Part shown: piece after piece, positions 1 to 12,310 of the stretch
Layout: every line of letters starts with the position of its first letter
Position numbering within the stretch: the stretch's first letter is position 1
Origin: Amoeboaphelidium protococcarum
Taxonomy: Eukaryota; Aphelidiomycota; Aphelidea
Length of the DNA: 64,000 nt
Assembly (NCBI GenBank): GCA_023515745.1
Contig: JALECJ010000254.1
Span: forward strand, 1,116,001 to 1,180,000
Direction: 5' to 3'
Translations under genes and position numbers: made by a program
The notes under the pieces: generated by a model
Seen by the model: only the letters and a program-made list of their open reading frames with translations
What the model was told of the DNA's origin: nothing
The model's database searches: none

Positions 1-270
1 GACGACCTCATTCCATGGATTATCACAGAATCTACTCAGCACTTGGTGACACTTTGATTCAAACGATTCATGCTAAATTCGTGAATTTTTATTCTTGCTC
101 TAGAAATGTCCTATTGCTTCTGATAATGTCTAGCCTTGAGGCGTTAGACAAATAGCGACTGATAAGCCTTGACACAGCTTACCACCAACCTCTTCCGCGA
201 CAGATTTTTGATTCGCGGCAACAATTGAGATGGAAAGCAGTATCGTGAATAAAGCAATCATATTGAGCAT
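1..270 (-). CDS. Secreted protein of unknown function, N-terminal part (runs off the window)
   Basis: The first 90 codons of a minus-strand gene starting at the ATG at 268-270; the rest lies before base 1. Residues 1-19 form a typical signal peptide (MLNMIALFTI then a hydrophobic run ending in AA). The mature part carries Cys at about 33, 41, 74 and 82, suggesting disulfides in a small extracellular or secretory-pathway domain. Three in-frame TAG codons are read as Gln. I recognise no family. The 650-base gap upstream separates it from the divergent R3H gene. Confidence 0.6.
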
Positions 271-920
271 TAAATCTATATTTTTATGTAATCTATAAGG
301 ATATTATATAACCGCAGAATAAAGGCAGAAAGGTGTTAGACGCGAACAAATGGATAACGTGGGTGTGACGTTGCAAGGTTACACATGACTTCTAGCATGT
401 GAACTAGAGCTGGCTTATAACTCTGCACGTTTGAAAACGGTATATTGGGCTTTCTTATTGAGTGATACTGGTATGTTTTATTGAAAATTCTTATGCAGAT
501 AGAATATTGTCTTATTACCTGAGTATAAGGCTTAATGCCAGAACAGAGTTTCTAATCAATTGGCTTGATTGTGCATGAGTGCTGAAACGGGAAAGTGCGA
601 CGTCATCAAGGCGTCCTCGAATAGAAGGGCGCCTCAAAATTGTATGCAGCTTTAATTTGTACCTTTAGTGGCGGAATTTGCATTTAGCTTAATTATAAGA
701 CGCTGTAATATTCTAGCCAATTAGACACAATTAGATATCGCACGTAATTACATAAAGTCAGGATGTATTGGCTGCGCCTGAGCCAAATGTAACTGCGACT
801 GACATCAAAACAAATCAGGTGACTAGAATTCATCCGATATGGGAGCTTCTTTTTCTCATTAAACCAATTTCATAGCCATCTTTTTTAAATATCACCCTCA
901 GTCCATACTGTACGTATATA
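271..920. other. Intergenic, probable divergent promoter region
   Basis: No open frame here resembles a protein. The region lies between two divergently transcribed genes, so it should hold both promoters. It contains one copy of TGAAACG (583-589), a heptamer that recurs in intergenic DNA of this window. No tRNA, repeat or mobile element was seen. Confidence 0.5.
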
Positions 921-2152
921 ATGCTATCGAGTAACAAAAAGAACAACGAGGACGTGCCACATCATACTAGCAAAGATCATGGTGCCGCCCTGCCAGAGGA
1001 GAAGGAGAGTCGAAACGTTTCAACTGCTCCTGCCGATCAAACATAAACTGAAACACTTGACGGGTTCTTGGTGCTGGCACTGCGCAACCATAATGACAGA
1101 GACCTCATACTGAAACTGGAGTAGGATATGGAGTATTTTATATTGGATCAAAGGTAAGATTGCATGCATTATGCTCTAGAATTTGAATTTGTTGAAACTA
1201 TCACTATGATGACTGAATGTGTAGACGTTACCGACTCGCTTTCCCTCGCATGAATTCCTACCATCGTCTTGTTATCCATCGCGTCGCCTAGTACTACAAT
1301 CTGGCGCATGTTGTCAATTCTAACAAGAACATCGTTATTCTGTACAGGACTGAGCACACGCTGATACCTAATTTGAAACTATCTGATCTGATTGATTTGA
1401 GTTACGATGATGCTGCTTCATCTACTGGTGAATTTTCAAGGTAGTCGCGATCTATGGCAGTGTCAAAGAGTCAAAGTGGAATGTATGGCGGAGATCTCCC
1501 CTTCATGTATCCATATAATGCTATGTACGCTTATGCTCCTGCATATTAGTATACTCCAGATTAACTCTATGCACCTTACAGTTAGTATTCTGTCAAGCCG
1601 CAAGATACACCTGGCCGTCTTGTTTCAAGTGAAGGAAAGTCATCGCGTTCATAAAATTCACCAATACAATCGGAGTACCATTCGCTTGGTGTCGGCTTCT
1701 TGCCCAATCCTGCCGCTGCTTATTAGTAAGAACCTGATATAGCATTGATCTCGAATCAATTCGCTGCAATGCATGTGGCTATGCCATACTCTGGTTTGCT
1801 GTACGATTATTCTGCGTTAGCCTCATATGATGGTGTTAAAATTGATAAAAACATGGATGTTAAAGTGACGCACATATTATTGATTAAGTAGTAACAGTGT
1901 AGTCAATCTCTGGATTCAAGGCTCAAAGAAATTGGTCAAGACACGTAAATGATTTTCCGCTTACGGCAGTCCAAAAAGGGCAATAATCTACTCGTATTCT
2001 AGTCTACCATTGAAGCTGACCATTTTTTGTAATAGTGCAAGTAACATGATCTTAAGCAAGTCACGCGTTGGAATCCTCTAATAGATTTGGAAATGTCTGT
2101 ACCACCCGTGTAACATCAGCGACCAAAAGGTAGTCGCCATCAAAGTCAATGA
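921..2152 (+). CDS. R3H-domain RNA-binding protein
   Basis: Two exons, 921-1153 and 1225-2152, 386 aa; the 71-nt intron (GTAAG...GTGTAG) sits inside the R3H domain. Splicing gives residues about 48-135 with the R3H pattern: an acidic helix ending ILKLEQ, then FPRMNSYHRLVIHRVAQYY, where Arg-x3-His is the family signature for single-stranded nucleic acid binding. Without splicing the frame hits TGA right after the first helix. The C-terminal half is rich in Tyr, Ala, Pro and Gln (repeats such as AYAPAY), like R3HDM1/2 and fungal R3H proteins that act in mRNA control. Many Gln are TAA/TAG. Ends at TGA 2150-2152. Confidence 0.85.
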
Positions 2153-2294
2153 TATCCTCATAATTTGTCCCTCAGCAATTGTTTCATTAATTAAAAGTGA
2201 TTTATTATTACATATTAGTGGTTAACACAACATATCAAGCCTCATTCATATATTTCCAATTTTTCGTATTATAGATTCAAGTAGATGAACCGAA

Positions 2295-3152
2295 TCAGGT
2301 TTATTGATATAGAATGTCATAGTGACCAGGACGGAATAGCAGATGCAGTTCAACTATATCATCTGTTCCATTCCATTCAGTGGGAGTAAATCTATGGAAT
2401 ATTCCTCTTTAATCTGTCAATGCGCCTCCTTGTGCATCCAAATACGCAATGTTCAACACAATGTTCAGAGCATTAACCAAAGCCACTATCTACACCTAGT
2501 CCGCCTCACTGTCCATCGACTCGACATACATACGACAAAAAGTGTCCATGTCTAGCACAGCATCGCCAGGAAGATTACTGAGATAGCGTGAACTATCAGA
2601 CTGAGACAATAGAAATGGTAGGTACAACTCTTCATTGCATTTCAAATACGCGCTAGCTAGAAATCGCAGATGCACAACAACAGCGTTAGAAATCATAATG
2701 TCATTCATGTCAGTCAGAAGACTGTCGATATCCTTACCCGAGTCGGTAAGAAGACGGTAATACTCTTCCCAAAAGTCCACTATGGCAAACTCTTCATACC
2801 CGGCCCCGGTGAGCCACAGCCAATGCTTACCATTCGGTTTCTTAGCGTCTTCTACAGCCTGCTACTTCAGCGTCTTTTGAGAGAGCATAGATTCCAAATA
2901 CGCAAAGGCCACACATCTATAGAAGCAATTCCCATCTCCTCTTATACGTCTAAACTGCCAATCGGCAACAGAATTCAACTTGACAAGAAATGGAGCATTG
3001 TCCTTGTATTCTTGTTCAATCAGAGCTGATTTCACAGACTCTTTGCACCTGGACACCAAGTCCTTTGTATCTTTAATCTAATTCTCATATGCGGTAACTT
3101 GTTCAATCTCTTGAGCTGAAGATGCCATCTATTTAACCTCCTTATCTGCCAT
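2295..3152 (-). CDS. OTUB1: Otubain-type deubiquitinase (peptidase C65)
   Basis: Intronless, 285 aa, close to human OTUB1 (271 aa). OTU-fold thiol protease that removes ubiquitin from cytosolic and nuclear substrates. The catalytic triad is visible: Asp73 and Cys76 in GDGNCFYR, and His277 in the C-terminal motif RPGHYDILY, standard for the family. Between them are the otubain helices and the FRMYVESMDSEAD-like segment. The start is the ATG at 3150-3152; a second in-frame ATG lies eight codons downstream. Ends at TGA 2295-2297. In-frame TAA and TAG fall at variable positions, not at catalytic residues. Confidence 0.93.
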
Positions 3153-3371
3153 TATTGAATTATAAATTGAACTCTTATCACGCTCAATGTATATACAGTA
3201 CAGGAACAAAGTTGATTAAAACGACGTTCATTCAAATGAGAGATAGAGAGAGAGAAAACGAGGGCAGAGCTGAAACATTAATTGAAAGAGAAGTTGATAT
3301 GGTATAAACACGACTAAAATATAGAAAATTCAACAGAACAATTCATTTCTGAACTGAAATTTATTACTGTC

Positions 3372-3626
3372 TCATCCCTTAACATCATCTTCATCTTGAT
3401 CATCAATCTCAGATTACAACTCCTCGTTAAGCAAATCGCTCTACATCAGCAAATCTAACAAGGACGCGTTTTAATCCCTATGCTTCCGAATCGCATCCTT
3501 CAACTATGCCAACTGCCTTCGAAGAGTCTCGTTTTCTCTCACAAGCTCTTCTCTACTTCGCTCTTCTTACAATGGCTGCTATTCTTACTACTACTAATAT
3601 AAATCTCCTTAGTTGATCTATTCCAT
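3372..3626 (-). CDS. Small Gln-rich coiled-coil protein, possibly only the 3' exon
   Basis: An 84-codon frame from ATG 3624-3626 to TGA 3372-3374. It has a Gln-rich N-terminus with QQQQ encoded by consecutive TAG codons, then a heptad-rich helix (RENETLRRQLAQLKDAIRKH) and an acidic tail; it looks like a short leucine-zipper dimeriser. No family recognised. A donor-like GTAAAAG at about 3702 on the minus strand could splice to the AG just before codon 4 and add a basic upstream segment, but I found no convincing first ATG for that longer form. The upstream ATG lies after a run of alternating TA. Confidence 0.5.
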
Positions 3627-3924
3627 TATATATATATATATGTGTGCTGATAATAATGGATAATTAAAATGACTCTTTTACCAGTCGCTGTATCAAGACT
3701 AAAGAGAACGCGGAATACGAAAAGGTAAATCTCGCCTCGTCCTCCTCAAATAATCGTCGCTTTCTCTTATCTCTCTTAGGTAGTGAATTGAATTTAACTG
3801 AATCAATCAATTAATAGTGAACTTTGATTGCAAGTTTTGTCAAGACTGGTTACTATAAGTAAAGACTGAATGTCGTTTATTCATATGAATAAATTGAAGT
3901 AAAAACGTTCTGATAGCACAGTGA

Positions 3925-6900
3925 ATGCTTAAGTGTTACATGATGACACCACGCCTCTCATTGTGGACACTTAGTTAAGCTCTTAATAGTCCTCTCATCA
4001 TTAGTAGTAGTAATCAATTGGTACGGCTGAGTAGTATTAATAATCAATTTTGGTGAGGCTTGGATTATAGACTGCCACTCCCTTAGCACGCACAGTTTTC
4101 ATACCGTCAGATTAGAATGCGAATATTGCTGATAGATTCCCAAGGAACGCTATCAAGAATCAGAAATATAATGTCATCACCTTCCTGCCAGTGGTGTTAT
4201 TTGATCAGTTCAAGTACTTTTTTAATTTGTACTTTCTACTGGTGGCACTCTCATAGTTGATACCGGCACTATAAATTGGATATCTGTTTACATATTTTGC
4301 ACCCCTGGCTTTTGTACTCTTTGTCACCATAAGTAAGGAAGGTTATGATGATTTTGTTAGATTTAAACGGGATTAGGAAGCCAATTCATAGCGCTATTGG
4401 AGGCTAGCACGTAGTGGACAGTTTGAAAGTGTCAAGTCGGATGATCTCAGGGTGGGGGATATTATCAAAGTGGAGAAGGACTGTAGATGCCCTGCTGATT
4501 TGATACTTTTGAAGGTTTCCTCTGAGCATGCGTCTTGCTATATACGGACTGACCAAATGGATGGTGAGACTGATTAAAAGTTGAGGATTCCGGTTGGTAT
4601 CACGTAGAAGTTACATGACAAGTAGCTGGTTGATGGATCCACGCATGGGGAAGTGTACGCTGAAGCACCGCACAAGGACATTTACAGTTTTATTGGCAAT
4701 TGTAAAGTTGGAATGGAACAAGAGGCACTGACTGTAGAGAATACAATATGGGCCAATTGTGTTGTGGCTAGTAAATCTATCCTTGGTCTGGTGATTTACA
4801 CTGGCTCTGATACTAGAGCTTAATTGAACACATCTCACCCGAGCAGTAAAGTTGGTCTCATTGATTTGGAGATTAATAATCTGAGTAAGATTCTGTGTGG
4901 CGTACTGGTTGCAGTGTCCATTTTACTAGTTGGATTGCACGGGTTTATAAACAAGTGGTACATTTACCTTATGCGCTTCATCATCATTCTATCTTCCATT
5001 GTTCCGCTATCTCTGCGTGTCAATATTGATTTGGCTAAGTCTTGGTATTCATATTCCATAATGCGTGATAAATAGATTGAAGAGACTGTGGTGAGATCCT
5101 CTACAATTCCGGAAGAACTGGGTAGGATATAATATCTCATGTCTGATAAGACTGGAACACTGACGAAGAATGATATGGAGATGAAAAAGTTGCATCTGGG
5201 CACAGCGTCGTTTAGTGCTGATGATCCTTCGATTTATGAGCTTATATAATCGAGTGGTAGCGGTCACCCACTTAGTCCAAGTACTCCTGGTCATTCTAAG
5301 CCTTATAAGAGTCGTGATCTATCTTTTAGATTATCAGAGTTCCTACTGGCAATGGCTCTATGTCACAACGTTACCCCCGTAAGAGATGATAATGCTCCCA
5401 ATTCTTCTTCTTCAGATGGAGCTAATGACGCTATCAGTAATAATCGTCCAAAGAGTCAACAGTATGAGGCTAGTAGTCCGGATGAAGTGGCCATTGTTAA
5501 ATTTGTAGATTCTGTTGGAATTTAATTGTCAGATAGATCCATGACTAGTATCACCTTATAGAAGTAGAGTTAGCAGATGCAATATGAGATTCTTAATCTG
5601 TTTCCATTTACATCAGAGACTAAACGGATGGGAATTATAGTTCGCGATGAAGATTCACGGATAACATTCTACCTTAAAGGGGCAGATGTCGTCATGTCTA
5701 AACTTGTGCAGTACAATGACTGGCTCGATGAAGAGTGTGGAAACATGTCTAGAGAAGGATTGAGAACTCTGGTGTTTGCAAAGAAGGCCTTGTCATAGGA
5801 GTAGTATGATAGCTTCTCGAAATTATATGAATAAGCCAAGTTGTCTGTTTAGAATCGTAACGCTAACGTGGCATCTGCTATTGCAACCTTGGAGAAGGAT
5901 TTGGAACTTATTGGTCTCACTGGAGTGGAGGATAAGTTGTAAGATGATGTAAAGATTACCCTAGAAATGCTTAGAAATGCAGAGATCAAAATATGGATGC
6001 TCACTGGCGACAAGATTGAAACAGCGACTAACATTGCCATTTCTAGTCGACTAGTATCTAGAAGTCAGACTTTGTACTGTATATCGAGACTAAACAATGA
6101 GATTGAAGCTAATCGTGAACTTGATCAGTTGGAATCACAATAATTGGATACTGCTCTCATTATTGACGGGCAGTCTCTTTAGTGGTGTCTTGATCATCTG
6201 GAGGCTAGATTTTTCTAGGTGACTATGATGCTCCCAGCAGTGATTTGTTGTAGATGTTCACCTACGTAGAAAGCTGCTATAACCAGCACTATGAAGAGGT
6301 ATACAAAGAAGCGCATCTGTGCCATTGGAGATGGTGGAAATGATGTGTCCATGATCTAGGCTGCACATTGCGGAGTTGGAATAGTTGGCAAAGAGGGAAA
6401 GCAGGCTTCTCTGGCTGCAGATTTCTCCATTACCCAATTCAGTCACTTGGGAAGACTTTTATTCTGGCATGGACGTAACAGTTATAAACGTAGTGCAAAG
6501 TTGACGCATTTTATCATGCATCGTGGTCTGATTATTGCCATAATTTAGGCAGTATTTAGTGCCATATTCTACTTTACTCCCATCGCTTTGTATTAAAATT
6601 TTATTGTAGTTGGTTATAGTACTGTGTACACGATGCTGCCAGTGTTCTCTCTCGTTCTCGACTGTGATGTCAATGATGATGTCGCCATGACGTATCCCGA
6701 GTTGTACAAAGATCTTACCAAGGGAAGGATTCTGAATTTCAAGACTTTCCTAGAGTGGCTTCTCATATCCATTTATCAGGGCGGAGCAATTATGATATTT
6801 GCACTACTCCTCTTTGAAGATGATTTCCTCCGAATAGTGTCAATATCATTCACCGCCCTGATATTCAATGAACTGCTTATGGTTGCTCTAGAGATTGAAC

Positions 6901-7118
6901 GGTGGCACATTCTGATGGTTGTGGCAGAAGTTCTCACACTAGCAGTCTATTTGGCGTCAATGTACTTTCTAAAGACTGAATTTGACCTTCAGTTCATTCT
7001 CACGTGGCGATTCGTGTGGAAAACTGCAGTCATTATCTCTATTAGTTGTATCCCGCTGTATGTCATACGCGTTCTCCGTCGCTACTACTCTCCTCCCATT
7101 TACTAGAAACTTAATTGA
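3925..7118 (+). CDS. ATP9A: P4-type ATPase, phospholipid flippase of the ATP9/Neo1 subfamily
   Basis: Two exons, 3925-4020 and 4071-7118, 1047 aa. Multi-pass enzyme that flips aminophospholipids across Golgi or endosomal membranes. Landmarks: N-terminal signature [17 protein letters not shown] followed by membrane helices 1-2; the P4-specific DGET (about 196-199) in the actuator domain; phosphorylation motif DKTGTLT with the acceptor Asp at 391; nucleotide-domain KGAD; hinge GDGGND near 785; C-terminal membrane helices. The short N-terminus lacking a long tail and the sequence after helix 1 fit Neo1/ATP9, which work without CDC50. The 50-nt intron (GTACGG...TATAG) removes an in-frame TGA. In-frame TGA just before ATG 3925 bounds the start; 3940 or 3943 are alternatives. 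Confidence 0.93.
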
Positions 7119-7474
7119 CACTTTGTGATGATGGTTGGTTCAAATACATTTTCTCACTACATGCTCTGGATTCCTTATTCGATTTGCATTTCACTTGATA
7201 TCCAGATATGAAATACTAATCGTCCATTTTATACTCTTATAAATTGAGAGAGCTTTACCACAACTGAGACTAGCCAAACTAGACCTCACTTTACAGTATA
7301 TCTCGCGCCATATTTGACCTTTATCGCGTCACTTCCAAAACAACGGGCGATCTCTTTTGACGATCATCATAGAATTCTGACTCTTTACACAATCATAATC
7401 TCTCACCACTTTGTAATACAATCATTGTTTTAACCATTCATCTTAATCCACCAAGTTAATAGGCTAAAAAGATA
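7119..7474. other. Intergenic
   Basis: 356 bases between two genes on the plus strand. AT-rich, with no coding frame of interest, RNA gene or repeat seen. Presumed terminator of the ATPase gene and promoter of the next. Confidence 0.4.
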
Positions 7475-9718
7475 ATGAAGGCTAATCAACTGATTAAAGA
7501 GAAATCTCCATACCTGTTACAGCATGCGTATAATCCTGTTGAATGGTATCCGTGGGGATAGAAGGCTTTCGAGTTGGCCAAGTAGCAGGACAAGGCTATA
7601 TTTCTATCCATCGGGTATACTACGTGCCACTGGTGTCATGTAATGTAACATGAATCCTTTGAAGATGAAAAGACTGCAGAAATTATGAGCAAGTACTTTA
7701 TCAACATCAAGGTGGACCGCGAAGAGTTGCCCGATGTCGATAGCGTGTATATGACCTTTGTGCAGGCTACGAGTGGACGCGGTGGTTGGCCATTGTCTTG
7801 CTGGCTCACTCCAGAGTTGAAGCCTTTCTATGGTGGTACGTACTTTCCACCGCGTAATCATTATGGACGGCCAAGTTTTATTAATGTGTGTGAACTGATT
7901 CAAAATAAATGGACCTCGGATCGATCCAAGTTGTTAACTTCTGCGGATAATGTTTACTTGCAGTTGAAATAGGCTCTTCGTATGGAATCTACTTAATCTG
8001 CGGGTGCAATAAGTGATTTAAATGCTTGGAAGGTGGCTAATAAATGCTTCAAGTATTACCAATCCCACTTTGACTCTGAATATGGTGGATTCACTCCTGA
8101 GCCAAAGTTTCCTACTCCTTCCATATTCCAATTTCTCTTTGCATATCATCGCTCTGTGACTAGTAGATTGCGTGAGTTATCTAAAATATCCTCTATATCT
8201 TCTTAAGATATTGGTCAGTATGAACTTGCTCGTAAACTTGGCTTTGATGATTAGAGTTCATCGAAATCTACGACCAATGCGGAGGTCTATCTGCAGTAGA
8301 TGTAAGAGAATGCAGAGTCCGCCAAAGATATGGCTCTATTTACTTTAAAAAAGATTGCTCATGGTGGAATACATGACCACGTGGCTAAAGGATTCCATAG
8401 ATATTCGACTGATAACAGGTGGCACGTTCCTCATTTTGAAAAGATGCTTTATGATCAGGCTCAATTGCTAGTTGCCTACTCGAATGCTTACTCTATCACC
8501 AAGGATCAGTTTTATTTGGACATTGTGCGAGACATTTGTGAATACATGAATAGAGATTTGGGTAATAAGGATGGTGAACATAACGGTGGATATTATTGTG
8601 CTGAAGATGCCGACTCTTATCCTCACATTGGAGCTTAACATAAACTGGAAGGTGCATTCGCTGTGTGGACCAAGTCTGAGGTTGATCAAGCACTGGGTCA
8701 GGATGCGGAGATGGTTTGTGAGTATTACGGTGTTAAGCAGGATGGTAATGTTCGGCCAGATTTGGACATTTAAGGAGAGCTTAATGGTAAAAATGTCTTA
8801 ATACTTGATAAGGATGTTAAAGCTGAAGATCGCGATGTCATGGATTAATGCTTAAAGAAGTTGTACGGTGTGAGACAATAGAGACCAAAGCCTCACTTGG
8901 ATGATAAAATTTTGACTGCTTGGAATGGATTGGCAATTTACGGTCTGGTTTCTGCATATAACTGCTCCATGAATAAAGAATATCTAGATAACGCACTTAA
9001 TGCAGCCAAGTTCATTAAGAACAATATGGTAAACGCAGATGGTGAATTGATTAGAAGTTACCGGGAGGGACCATCAGATATAGGAGGAAGCTGTAGTGAT
9101 TACGCGTTCCTAATTCAAGGATTATTAGCACTTTATCAATCCACTTTCTAGTCTGAATGGTTGGATTGGGCTGTCAGTTTATAGAGAAAGTAGGATGAGT
9201 TGTTTTATGATTTTGAACATGGTGGATATTATTCATCTAGTGACAAGTCTTTATTGTTTGAATTGAAAGAGGATCATGATGCTGCTGAGCCAAGTCCTAA
9301 TTCTATGTCTATGCTGAATTTGTTGAAGTTAAATGTTTTACGTGGTGATTAATAGTTTATGGATAAGTCAAAGTAAACGTTTCATTTATTTAAAGAGAAG
9401 TTGGAAGATCATCCATGGTCAATGCCTCTAATGGCTGCTTCATATCTGATCCAGGATGTAGGATTGAAAACGGCTGTTTATGTTGGCTCTTAGGATAGTT
9501 AGGAGTTTGCTGATTTGCATCAAGGTGTACTCAAGGAGCATTTACCAGATGTCGTGTTGTAGCATGTTAAAGATGGCGCAGAAGTTGGTTTATTGTCAGA
9601 GTTGAAAAAGTCGGGAGATGTCGATGAGAAGGCGTAGGTGCACGTTTGTCAGGATTAGAGCTGTGGGATGCCTTTGCAGTGCCTAGATTAAATACTGCAT
9701 GAAGTATACTGTGAGTGA
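7475..9718 (+). CDS. SPATA20: SPATA20/YyaL-type protein: thioredoxin-like domain plus (alpha/alpha)6 barrel
   Basis: Intronless, 747 aa, near the usual family length. The N-terminal DUF255 thioredoxin-like domain starts [20 protein letters not shown] and has the redox-type CHWC motif (Cys51, Cys54), then the [10 protein letters not shown] and GRGGWP signatures. The C-terminal part resembles N-acylglucosamine epimerase/cellobiose-epimerase barrels, with [20 protein letters not shown] and [10 protein letters not shown]. The biochemical role is unclear across the family. Dozens of in-frame TAA/TAG occur where homologues have Gln or variable residues. TGA 9716-9718. Confidence 0.93.
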
Positions 9719-10367
9719 AGAAAAACAACTTTGTTCTCTTTACCATCATATATCAGTTAGCTATTTGTCACTGGAGTAATTCTAATTAGCGATGGACCGT
9801 CTTGATCAAATTGATTTCTCTTTTTAGACACCTTTTTAAGAGTATGAACATAACTGTACAGTGCGTGGAGATAATCGTGACGATTGGCCATCACCCGTTG
9901 ACGGGCTCAAACTGGTAAACAGAACTTGCGACATAATTTCCAGAAGCAATTTTTGCGGATTTTGAAAAATCTCTTTAATATCCCCATATGTATTACACCC
10001 TTCCTTCCGTCAATGTGCGATTGGAAGTCAGTCAGGGCCAGATCATCATTTGACGGATTTTTGATTTAGATATTACTCAATCTTTGACGGCAGACAGTTG
10101 ACGATTAGAGTATCGATCATGTTGCCAATTATATTCATATAAATAAAAATAAATGTCTGATGAATACAAGTCTATGCGTGAAACCCCTTCCCCAGGTCGT
10201 GGCATACCATTTCGCTTTGCAAATATCTGCTATATGTTGTTCGAATGGGACCCCCTAGTTAAATTTCAGGGGCAACACTCTTAAGTTATCCATCACATCT
10301 CCGCGTTATATATTTTCACCTTTCTTCTAGCAAGTGCCGCTGCATATTTATACGATATCAAATAATC
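9719..10367. other. Intergenic
   Basis: 649 bases between two plus-strand genes. Short TGACGG-like words recur (near 9900, 10038, 10086), but I could not build a clear element from them. Near 10200-10290 is a GC-richer stretch with a CCCCTTCCCC/GGACCCCC pair that could fold weakly; it does not form a tRNA. No gene supported. Confidence 0.35.
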
Positions 10368-10856
10368 ATGCGCGTTATTCTGCTATCAATTTTTGCTATT
10401 GTTATCAGTGCTATGAATCCCAATGGGGATGAGGAAGAGCGTTCCATGTAATCTGATACGAAATGCGGTCTGTTTGGCTGTGTAAAGAATAGATTTGGTG
10501 CCACAGCAGCGTTGGCAGAGGCGAAGTAAGTGCTTAGAGATGCGCAGTTGCAGGCTGATGATTTGATTAGCAAAGCAAAGGTAGAAGCTGCTAGTACAAT
10601 GTCCCAAGCTTCTAATCAAGTGCTACATCTGCGATCGGAGATCAAATAGCTACAAGAAGTCGCCGAGAGAATCAGATCTGTCGAGTCTGCTAAAGCCAAG
10701 TCCAAGACAGGATCTCCGATATGTGTTCGCTGGGAAAAGGGCAGTAATTTTGAAAAGACCGACGACTATTATCTTGGAAATGGATACGAGCCATTTGCCT
10801 CTGCTGGGTATCATGGTGATTATACTTTATATCGTAAATGCGTTAGTTATGCTTGA
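10368..10856 (+). CDS. Secreted protein with a central coiled coil, unknown function
   Basis: 162 aa, intronless, ATG 10368 to TGA 10854-10856. The first 15 residues (MRVILLSIFAIVISA) are a clean signal peptide. Next come an acidic stretch and a CGLFGC motif, then a long Ala/Gln/Glu-rich amphipathic helix (about 45-110) likely to coil, and a C-terminal region with paired Cys and aromatic residues. No family recognised. Its size and make-up resemble lineage-specific extracellular or cell-surface proteins. It converges on the SGT gene, 141 bases away. Confidence 0.65.
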
Positions 10857-10997
10857 AGTATGGAATACGGAGCAATGAAAATATATGAAATGATCTTCTT
10901 TGCTGATCACCATGACGATCTACATTGAATTGGGACAACGCGCGTGCTCAGAGAAATCAAACATCGAAAATTCAAAACTATGCAGAAATCAAGACTC

Positions 10998-11987
10998 TCA
11001 TTATTATTCACGATTATCTTACTCTTCATCTATCTACCCGGACGCACCGCCAGCGCCTGCACCACCCATTGCAGCCATTAGATCTTGCAAATTCGGCATT
11101 CCACCAGCTCCACCTTGACCACCAGCTCCACCCATCATATTACCCAACATTGACGCCATCTACGGATTAGACATCACCTACTAGGCCATGTTCATAATCG
11201 CTGGATTACTCATCAGTGCATTCAAATCCATCCCACCTAAATTAGGGAATCCACCAGCACCAGCACCACCAAGCGGATTTGCACCTGGAGCAGATCTATT
11301 ACTGGATGTACCTGAACGAGCCTTCTGACGCGCCGTGGAGAGACTATTCTTGGTAACTTCATTTGATGGATCCAACTCGAGACTCTTCTCATACGCTTTA
11401 ACAGCATCTTCATACTTGCTTAGGGAGTAGTATGCCAATCCCATACGACTGTACGCCTTTACAAACTTTTCATCGATAGCAATGGCACATTCACAATCCT
11501 TGATAGCATTCTCATGTTGACCCAACTGACTGTAGGCAGCAGCGCGGTTGCTATAATACACTGGATTAGATGCATTCAACTCAATTGCCTTACCATACTA
11601 CTCAATAGCTTCGGCATACTTTTTCTCCACCAGCAGCTGATTACCACGCTTCTTCACTTCCTCAGCTTGTAATTGATTTTAGGCCGACGATTACGACGAC
11701 GATGAACCAGCAGCAGCAGAGGATGTCGCACTCTGCTTCTACCCACCTTATTATGACTTTTACATGTTCAGATACACGTCAAAGATGGACTTTAGTGAAG
11801 CGGGCTTGATGCTATACTTGGCAGCATCAGATTCCTCGGTGACTCTAAATGCTTCCAGTATGCACGACTTGGCAACACCCAGCGACTCTGCGTCATCTCC
11901 CACTATAGATCCGGAACTGACCAACTGATCTAAGTATTCTCCGATCGCTACTGCTAATCTCTTGTCTTTATCATCCACTTCAGTCAT
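10998..11987 (-). CDS. SGTA: Small glutamine-rich TPR co-chaperone (SGT)
   Basis: Intronless, 329 aa, as expected for SGT (about 310-350). Cytosolic Hsp70/Hsp90 co-chaperone that also hands tail-anchored proteins to the GET/BAG6 route. Residues 1-75 match the N-terminal dimerisation and Get5/Ubl4A-binding domain (DKRLAVAIGEYLDQL). A Ser/Ala/Gln linker follows, then three TPR repeats (about 105-205; the GNQLLVEKKYAEAIEQYGKAIEL and NPVYYSNRAAAYSQLG type), then a Gly/Met/Asn-rich tail with repeated MSNP and GGAG. Starts at ATG 11985-11987, ends at TGA 10998-11000. A TAG and a TAA within TPR1 and the linker are read as Gln. Confidence 0.95.
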
Positions 11988-12310
11988 CTTACAATGTTAA
12001 GGCTTTTGATCAATGATTTTGCTTAAAAAAGATTGGAATGGGATGAAAGCGAAAAGCAAAGAGCGCGGATCAGGACCTTTATATTCATCACACTCAGCCC
12101 CTGTTATTCACTCTGACTTGTCTGTTTTGATCTATAGTGTGCAGTAAAATTGGCTTAAACGAGTCATATAGTGTATATTAACAATAAATTGAAGCAATTT
12201 TAATAATTCACATTCATATTTCACATTTGAGCATAGTAACATATTAACAATTTCATAAAAGAGTTTACAATCTATAAACAAAGCTAGGTAGATGGCCCAA
12301 GATGGGATCT
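11988..12310. other. Intergenic
   Basis: 323 bases between the 5' end of the SGT gene and the 3' end of secreted-family copy A, both on the minus strand. AT-rich around 12150-12260. No RNA gene or repeat seen. Confidence 0.4.

Noticed and set aside
3657-3816. Small plus-strand frame with a possible pyrimidine-rich intron (donor after GAAAAG near 3726)
   Set aside because: The product would be under about 40 residues, no family fits, and it lies opposite the possible upstream exon of the coiled-coil gene; not enough to call.
10140-10300. Possible structured RNA (GTTCGAATGGGACCCC segment)
   Set aside because: GTTCGAAT resembles a T-loop, but no acceptor or anticodon stems pair around it.
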